The position numbers and the translations under genes are program-made. A stretch of DNA of 11,799 nucleotides from Prevotellaceae bacterium UBA1746 (lineage in GTDB: Bacteria > Bacteroidota > Bacteroidia > Bacteroidales > Bacteroidaceae): NCBI GenBank assembly GCA_002314875.1, contig DCHS01000041.1, positions 1 to 11,799 on the forward strand. The letters are read 5' to 3'. Positions 8,396 to 11,799 of this stretch are shown in pieces; position 1 is the stretch's first letter; the number at the start of each line of letters is the position of its first letter. Under the pieces are notes generated by a model. The model was not told where the DNA came from, searched no databases, and saw only the letters and a program-made list of their open reading frames with translations.

Positions 8396-8577
8396 AAACG
8401 AAAAAAACGGATTATTTAATAAAACTTTTTTCTTTTAAAAAATTAAATAAAACATATAAAACTTATAAAACATGGCTGCGCCTGACTATCCTTGTTCTAC
8501 AACAAAGAAAAAATGTTTTATTTGTTTTATATGTTTTATTCCTTCTTCTTTTAATACAAATCCGTTTTATTTCGTTT
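8396..8577. repeat. Large nested inverted repeat made of 9-bp ATAAAACAT-type units
   Basis: This fills most of the 245-base gap between the sigma gene and fecR. Inner arms: 8446-8473 and 8513-8540, 28 nt each, pairing at 26 positions around a 39-nt loop. Each arm is three tandem 9-mers (ATAAAACAT, ATAAAACTT, ATAAAACAT on the left; ATGTTTTAT, TTGTTTTAT, ATGTTTTAT on the right). Outer arms: 8396-8413 and 8559-8577, pairing with one extra base. The heptamer ATAAAAC occurs four times on the left half (8419, 8447, 8456, 8465) and GTTTTAT five times on the right (8515, 8524, 8533, 8564, 8582). It could be a terminator/attenuator hairpin after the sigma gene, an operator array, or a remnant of a small mobile repeat. 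No coding signal is present. Confidence 0.85.
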
Positions 8578-8589
8578 GAGAGTTTTATT

Positions 8590-9108
8590 CTATACGATGT
8601 TTGCTCGGATAAACTTCAGGGAACGCTGGACTTGGGTGGCAACGGTTTTTTCGGAAATCTGAAGCTGGGAGGCAATCTCGCCATAAGACAGGTCCTTCTT
8701 CCAATACATCAGGAAGATTTCCCGGCGTGAGGCAGGCAGCTGCTCCACGAGTTCATCAATTTTGTCAATAAAATACTTGCGGTCGATATCATGTTCAATC
8801 GACATGGTATATTCTTTCGGTTCCAACGACTCCTGTTGGATAAACTCACGTTTCAGCAACTCTCTCCGCAAATACTGATAAACCATGTTTCGCGAGATAA
8901 TGTAAAGATATCCCTCGAAATTGCTGGTGGTGTCAATGCTCGTGCGCTTGGTCCATAAAGTCACAAAAATATCCTGGGTGATATCTTTTGCCACCATCTC
9001 ATCCTGAACGAGAGAGAGTACAAAATTATATACCCTTCCGATGTATTGACGATAAATCATCTCAAAACATCTTGCTTTACCTTCTTTAAGACCAATAACT
9101 AAATCCAA
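8590..9108 (-). CDS. ECF-type RNA polymerase sigma-70 factor
   Basis: An ECF sigma factor of 172 residues, the usual size of the Bacteroidetes FecI-like group that controls PULs. Region 2 spans about 13-80 (FEMIYRQYIGRVYNFVLSLV, AKDITQDIFVTLW, NFEGYLYIISRNMVYQYLR). Region 4 spans about 112-165 (IDELVEQLPASRREIFLMYW, then the helix-turn-helix LSYGEIASQLQISEKTVATQV and QRSLKFIRA). It is followed by fecR, with which it should form a sigma/anti-sigma pair released by substrate binding at the STN-containing SusC. Two upstream sites may drive it: a copy of the TGTAGGC-N15-TGCATATTAT sequence 18 bases before its ATG, suggesting autoregulation, and a possible housekeeping promoter further up. A 245-base spacer separates it from fecR, an unusually long gap for such a pair. 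Confidence 0.95.
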   Translation of the reverse strand: MDLVIGLKEGKARCFEMIYRQYIGRVYNFVLSLVQDEMVAKDITQDIFVTLWTKRTSIDTTSNFEGYLYIISRNMVYQYLRRELLKREFIQQESLEPKEYTMSIEHDIDRKYFIDKIDELVEQLPASRREIFLMYWKKDLSYGEIASQLQISEKTVATQVQRSLKFIRANIV

Positions 9109-9126
9109 AACGATGATTCTTTTTCA

Positions 9127-9158
9127 ATAATATGCACAATGCAGGTTTTTTGCCTACA
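9127..9158 (-). promoter_or_regulatory. Putative autoregulatory ECF-sigma promoter of the sigma gene (copy 1)
   Basis: On the minus strand TGTAGGC (9158-9152), 15 bases, TGCATATTAT (9136-9127), 18 bases before the sigma ATG. It is the twin of the element before fecR. A start site just downstream of the AT-rich box would leave a leader of roughly ten bases, short but compatible with Bacteroidetes genes that lack strong ribosome binding sites. Confidence 0.65.
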
Positions 9159-9189
9159 GCAATGTCAACAATTGTAAATATCATCGTTG

Positions 9190-9220
9190 CAAAGTTCGTA
9201 AGAAATCTTGGAAATAACAA
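9190..9220 (-). promoter_or_regulatory. Possible housekeeping (sigma-ABfr type) promoter of the sigma gene
   Basis: Minus-strand TTG at 9220-9218, 20 bases, then GAACTTTG at 9197-9190. This fits the Bacteroidetes -33 TTG / -7 TAnnTTTG pattern with one mismatch in the -7 box (G for the leading T). It would supply basal transcription of the sigma gene with a leader of about 75-80 bases. Weak evidence. Confidence 0.3.
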
Positions 9221-9228
9221 GAAAAATC

Positions 9229-9242
9229 TTCCAAATTTGGAA
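9229..9242. promoter_or_regulatory. 14-bp perfect palindrome in divergent intergenic region
   Basis: TTCCAAATTTGGAA is a perfect palindrome in the 186-base region between the divergent sigma and methyltransferase genes. It ends 9 bases before the TAATTTTG box (9252-9259) of the plus-strand gene, so it overlaps the expected -33 region there. It looks like a dimeric regulator site, but no regulator can be named. Confidence 0.4.
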
Positions 9243-9251
9243 AATTATTGT

Positions 9252-9259
9252 TAATTTTG
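9252..9259 (+). promoter_or_regulatory. -7 promoter box of the methyltransferase gene
   Basis: TAATTTTG matches the Bacteroidetes -7 consensus TAnnTTTG exactly and lies 35 bases before the ATG at 9295. No clear TTG is present at the expected -33 distance; the palindrome at 9229-9242 occupies that place. Confidence 0.45.
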
Positions 9260-9294
9260 CAGCTGAAATGCAACCATATTGATTTTCAAACTTT

Positions 9295-10011
9295 ATGATA
9301 AAAGAGAATAAGGATGCCATGGGCGCGGCGATTATCGACTTCGCCCGAAACGGAAAAGCAGGGACTCTGCGTGTCCTCTCGAGCATGTTCGAGGAGGACG
9401 AGATGCCAGTTCCCCATCTTTTCCGCAAGTTTACCGAGATGCCTCCCATCGAGCAGACTGCACTGGGAATGGCCAAGGGCCGCATCCTCGATGTGGGTGC
9501 TGGAGCAGGCTGTCATGCCCTTGCGCTCCAGGACACCGGAGCCGATGTGACGGCCATCGACATCTCTCCGCTCAGCTGCGAGGCCATGCGTCTCCGAGGC
9601 ATCCGACAGGTGGAATGCATAGATCTCTTTGACCGCCGTCTGGAGGGAAAATATGACACCATACTCCTCCTGATGAACGGAACGGGCATCGCGGGGAAAG
9701 TCAAGCGTCTCCCCCTACTCTTCCGTCGTCTCCAGGAAATCCTCGCCCCCGAAGGCCAGATTCTCATTGATTCCAGCGACCTACGCTATATCTATGAGGA
9801 TGAGGACGGTAACCTCGACTGGGACCCCGAGGACGGCTACTACGGTGAGGTGGATTATCAAATGGTCTATAAGACCGTAGAGGGTGAACCCTTCGACTGG
9901 CTCTACTGCGACTACGACCTTCTCTCCACCGTTGCCGAAGCCAACGGTTTCCACTGCTCTCTCGTCGCTGAGGGAGCCCATTACGACTACCTCGCCCGCC
10001 TTACCTTTTAA
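9295..10011 (+). CDS. Class I SAM-dependent methyltransferase
   Basis: A cytoplasmic methyltransferase of 238 residues with a Rossmann-like fold; the substrate is unknown. Motif I, the SAM-binding glycine loop, is ILDVGAGAGCHAL at about 64-76. The acidic residue that usually contacts the SAM ribose is Asp89 in VTAIDISPLSCEAM. YDTILLLMNGTGIAG (about 120-134) corresponds to motif post-II/IV, and LQEILAPEGQILIDSSDL (about 146-163) to strand 5 and its preceding helix. After this comes an acidic segment, EDEDGNLDWDPEDGYYGEVDYQ. The N-terminal 50 residues are helical and precede the fold. ATG 9295 fits a promoter box 35 bases upstream. It is divergent from the PUL regulator and has no evident link to glycan use. 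A 40-base gap to the next gene suggests possible co-transcription. Confidence 0.88.
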   Translation: MIKENKDAMGAAIIDFARNGKAGTLRVLSSMFEEDEMPVPHLFRKFTEMPPIEQTALGMAKGRILDVGAGAGCHALALQDTGADVTAIDISPLSCEAMRLRGIRQVECIDLFDRRLEGKYDTILLLMNGTGIAGKVKRLPLLFRRLQEILAPEGQILIDSSDLRYIYEDEDGNLDWDPEDGYYGEVDYQMVYKTVEGEPFDWLYCDYDLLSTVAEANGFHCSLVAEGAHYDYLARLTF

Positions 10012-10051
10012 TAAGAATACTTTAAACACATAAACTTATAACTGTTCGCTT

Positions 10052-11194
10052 ATGAAGAAATTTTTACTCTGCGCATGTGCCTTCGCTGCCGTGCTTTCTG
10101 CCAATGCTCAGTATGAACGTCTGAGAGGTATCGAGGCTTCTGACGGTCTTGAGAACGAAGTGTTCTACTACAACGAAGACGGCTCCCTTGACTACCGTTA
10201 CCGCGAGGAGTTGTGGGTTGACGGTTTTATCTACCAGGAGCGTCTGGTCTATAACGAAAAGAACCAGGTCGTTCGTGATGAGACCTGGCAGGACCTTGAA
10301 TACATTGGCGAATATGTCTTTGTGAACTATTGTGAATACGGCTATGACGATCAGGGACGTATGGCATACCGCGACAATTACAACAGCTGGGACAATATCA
10401 CGATGAACTGGTGCGCCCGTATTGTCTTTGAATATGATGAGCAGGGGCATTTGGCCAAGGAAGTGACCTATTGGCCCAACGACCTCAACGACCCCTTCAT
10501 GGAGATGGTCTATGAATATGATGCTGAGGGCAAGCTGAGCCGCGCCACCGAACGTCAGCAGGACTATTTCTCCGGCGGTTGGGTTGATCTCGGTTATCTC
10601 ACCTATAAATATGATGCTAAGGGCCGCATGATCTCCAACGACTATTTCTATTATGAAAATGGTGAGGAGCGTCATAACAGCACGGAGAAAATCACCTATA
10701 CAGGCGATGACATCACCCGTGTTCAGTCTCTCGACGGCAATGGCATCATTCACGAACAATATGACTTCTTCTACGACAATGATGTCGCTGGTGAATACAT
10801 CTTCATGCCCTCCACTCCCGAGTGGAAGATTGATGCTTCTACCTCACAGGCCCACAAGCGTACGACGGAGAGCATCTATCTGATGAACAACAATACCGAT
10901 CAGCTCACTTACTCTCACGATCTCACTTTCACCTATGAGCCCAACGATGCTGCCGGTCTTACGAAGCTCATCAACAGCGACTTCGACCTCCGCTACTCTG
11001 CTGCCGGCAAGGCGGTAAGTTTCGGCAACCGTGCCACCACCGATGTTCGTGTTACCGATATGAGCGGTGCCACTGTTCTCCACACCAACTCCACGGGTCA
11101 TGTGGACCTCTCTACTCTCCCCCAGGGTAACTACATCGTCTCTGCCAAGCAGATGTTAAGTCCCATGAAGAGTCTGAAAATCAACGTGAAATAA
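10052..11194 (+). CDS. Secreted YD-repeat-like protein with probable T9SS C-terminal sorting domain
   Basis: A protein of 380 residues, predicted to be exported (signal peptide about 1-19, ANA before Gln20). The body, about 36-300, contains at least six copies of a YD/RHS-like repeat about 27-31 residues apart: YNEDGSLDY (40), YNEKNQVVRD (67), YDDQGRMAYRD (98), YDEQGHLAKE (128), YDAEGKLSRA (156) and YDAKGRMISN (187), with weaker copies near 216 and 241. This is the Y-D-x-x-G-r pattern of RHS proteins, but the protein has no long RHS shell or toxin domain. The last 75 residues (about 306-380: VRVTDMSGATVLHTN, HVDLSTLPQGNYIVSA, SLKINVK) resemble type A T9SS sorting domains, pointing to secretion or surface attachment. 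Function unknown; adhesion or scaffolding are possibilities only. Confidence 0.85.
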   Translation: MKKFLLCACAFAAVLSANAQYERLRGIEASDGLENEVFYYNEDGSLDYRYREELWVDGFIYQERLVYNEKNQVVRDETWQDLEYIGEYVFVNYCEYGYDDQGRMAYRDNYNSWDNITMNWCARIVFEYDEQGHLAKEVTYWPNDLNDPFMEMVYEYDAEGKLSRATERQQDYFSGGWVDLGYLTYKYDAKGRMISNDYFYYENGEERHNSTEKITYTGDDITRVQSLDGNGIIHEQYDFFYDNDVAGEYIFMPSTPEWKIDASTSQAHKRTTESIYLMNNNTDQLTYSHDLTFTYEPNDAAGLTKLINSDFDLRYSAAGKAVSFGNRATTDVRVTDMSGATVLHTNSTGHVDLSTLPQGNYIVSAKQMLSPMKSLKINVK

Positions 11195-11210
11195 CACGTT
11201 TTCTTCTTTT
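11183..11210 (+). terminator. Intrinsic terminator-like hairpin containing the stop codon
   Basis: AACGTG (11183-11188) pairs with CACGTT (11195-11200) around the six-base loop AAATAA, followed by the T-rich TTCTTCTTTT. The stop codon TAA (11192-11194) is inside the loop. The six-pair stem is short, so efficiency is uncertain. Confidence 0.5.
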
Positions 11211-11362
11211 ACCACGAAAGGCACAGAATTACACGAAAGTATTTATTATCGCTTTTGTGTTCTTCTGTGTCTTTCGTGTTATGTTTTTTTTGACCACAAA
11301 AAGCACAAAAGGACACGAAAGGTTTTATCAATGTTTTTGTGTTCTTCTGTGTCTTTCGTGTT
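11211..11362. repeat. Four 29-bp arms in alternating orientation at exact 41-bp period (two tandem hairpin elements)
   Basis: Arms at 11211-11239, 11252-11280, 11293-11321 and 11334-11362, each separated by 12 bases. Arms 1 and 3 are direct copies; arms 2 and 4 are inverted and share 28 identical bases (11253-11280 and 11335-11362). Arms 1 and 2 pair at 24 of 29 positions, arms 3 and 4 at 21 of 29. Within each arm CAC(G/A)AAA/CACAGAA-like words recur every 9-10 bases. Short reading frames here (11257-11481, 11331-11573) are translations of the repeats and not genes. Confidence 0.88.
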
Positions 11363-11364
11363 CA

Positions 11365-11448
11365 ATTCCAAAGACTTCGGTGTTCATTCCAATGACTTCG
11401 GTGTTCATTTTCACAAATTGTCCAAAAGTTTTCACAAATCGTACGCCA
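11365..11448. repeat. 21-bp period direct repeats
   Basis: Units at 11365-11385 and 11386-11406 (core GACTTCGGTGTTC) differ at one base. The next two units in the same register, 11407-11427 and 11428-11448, share TTTTCACAAAT(T/C)G at 11408-11420 and 11429-11441. Twenty-one bases is two helical turns, so repeated words face the same side of the DNA. This lies about 180-260 bases before the next gene and may be a regulator-binding array (inference). Confidence 0.7.
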
Positions 11449-11626
11449 AAGTCGGAAATGTCACCCTACCTTTGCACCTGAATTCAAATCGCATTACATG
11501 TAATTGCAACAAAAATGGGCATTCTGGGGTAAAACTCGAAAAAAATGCCGATGCTGCATGCCGATTCCAGTAATTATTGCTAACTTTGCCTTGCCTTAGG
11601 CCCAAAACGCAATAAAAGATAATAAG
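11449..11626. other. Upstream region of the last gene: palindrome, short direct repeat and -7 box
   Basis: Non-coding. ATTACATGTAAT (11493-11504) is a perfect 12-bp palindrome. ATGCCGAT occurs at 11545-11552 and 11558-11565, 13 bases apart. TAACTTTG (11581-11588) matches the Bacteroidetes -7 box TAnnTTTG and is 38 bases before the ATG at 11627; there is no clear TTG at the -33 distance. Together these suggest a regulated promoter for the plus-strand gene. Confidence 0.45.
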
Positions 11627-11799
11627 ATGACAGTCAAACCTCGCGAATCGTTCAAACTAAAACTCTGTTTGTGGATATTAGCCATTGCAACAGCAACCTT
11701 TGCAACTGTTTTTTCGGTGTGCATCTATTTCATCCGACAGGAAGTTCACAACGACCTTGATGCTGTTGTGAATGCCAAACTCGACTATGCCCTCCGTGC
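11627..11799 (+). CDS. N-terminus of a membrane signalling protein (partial)
   Basis: Fifty-seven codons are visible. A basic N-terminal segment (MTVKPRESFKLK) is followed by one hydrophobic helix at about 13-36 (LCLWILAIATATFATVFSVC) and then by IRQEVHNDLDAVVNAKLDYAL, which looks like the start of an extracytoplasmic or coiled-coil sensor segment. Such N-termini are common in Bacteroidetes sensor histidine kinases and HAMP/SpoIIE-type phosphatases, but no catalytic domain is inside the window, so the family is undecided. The ATG at 11627 fits a promoter box 38 bases upstream and is the only good start in the visible frame. The repeat-rich upstream region suggests controlled expression. Confidence 0.6.
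   Translation, partial: MTVKPRESFKLKLCLWILAIATATFATVFSVCIYFIRQEVHNDLDAVVNAKLDYALR

Noticed and set aside
8365..8730. Plus-strand frame across the sigma-fecR spacer
   Set aside because: Its Lys/Phe/Leu-rich translation comes from the A+T-rich inverted repeat and it continues as antisense of the sigma gene.
10064..10759. Minus-strand frame opposite the YD-repeat gene
   Set aside because: Shadow produced by the repetitive codons of the real gene; no independent support.
11211..11362. CRISPR array
   Set aside because: The 29-bp arms alternate in orientation, gaps are only 12 bases, the arms vary, and there are no cas genes in the window.
11257..11573. Two short plus-strand frames of 74 and 80 codons
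   Set aside because: They are translations of the hairpin and 21-bp repeats (words such as TTKSTKGHERF and repeated CVL), a known source of spurious proteins.

Overview
The window looks like a chromosomal segment of a gut or oral Bacteroidales bacterium, most likely Prevotella or a close relative. The signs are a SusC/SusD pair, a FecR/ECF-sigma regulatory pair, lipoproteins with Bacteroidetes-type signal peptides, TAnnTTTG promoter boxes, weak or absent Shine-Dalgarno sites, and a probable type IX secretion (T9SS) C-terminal domain. The species is inferred from style and not proven.

Left and centre (1-9108, all on the minus strand) is a polysaccharide utilization locus (PUL) read right to left. 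The order is ECF sigma factor, FecR anti-sigma, SusC TonB-dependent transporter with an N-terminal STN signalling domain, SusD lipoprotein, a SusE/F-position lipoprotein, and a chitobiase-like GH20 beta-N-acetylhexosaminidase whose C-terminal part runs off the left edge. In the expected circuit, glycan binding at SusC/D reaches FecR through the STN domain, FecR releases the sigma factor, and sigma drives the locus. The GH20 enzyme points to a substrate containing N-acetylhexosamine (host N-glycan or mucin, or chitin fragments).

The regulatory DNA is the most unusual part. The same bipartite sequence, TGTAGGC-N15-TGCATATTAT, lies 15-18 bases before both the sigma gene and fecR, and I read it as the target promoter of this ECF sigma. 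Between the two genes the spacer is a nested inverted repeat about 180 bp long built from 9-bp ATAAAACAT-type units. A tandem 39-bp repeat whose copies each carry a short hairpin sits between susD and the third lipoprotein gene.

Right side (9295-11799, plus strand): divergent from the sigma gene is a class I SAM-dependent methyltransferase. It is followed after 40 bp by a secreted YD-repeat-like protein with a probable T9SS sorting domain, ending in a terminator-like hairpin that contains its stop codon. A gene-free stretch of 432 bp follows. It holds four 29-bp arms in alternating orientation at an exact 41-bp period, then two pairs of direct repeats in a shared 21-bp register. The window ends in the first 57 codons of a membrane protein, probably a sensor or signalling protein.
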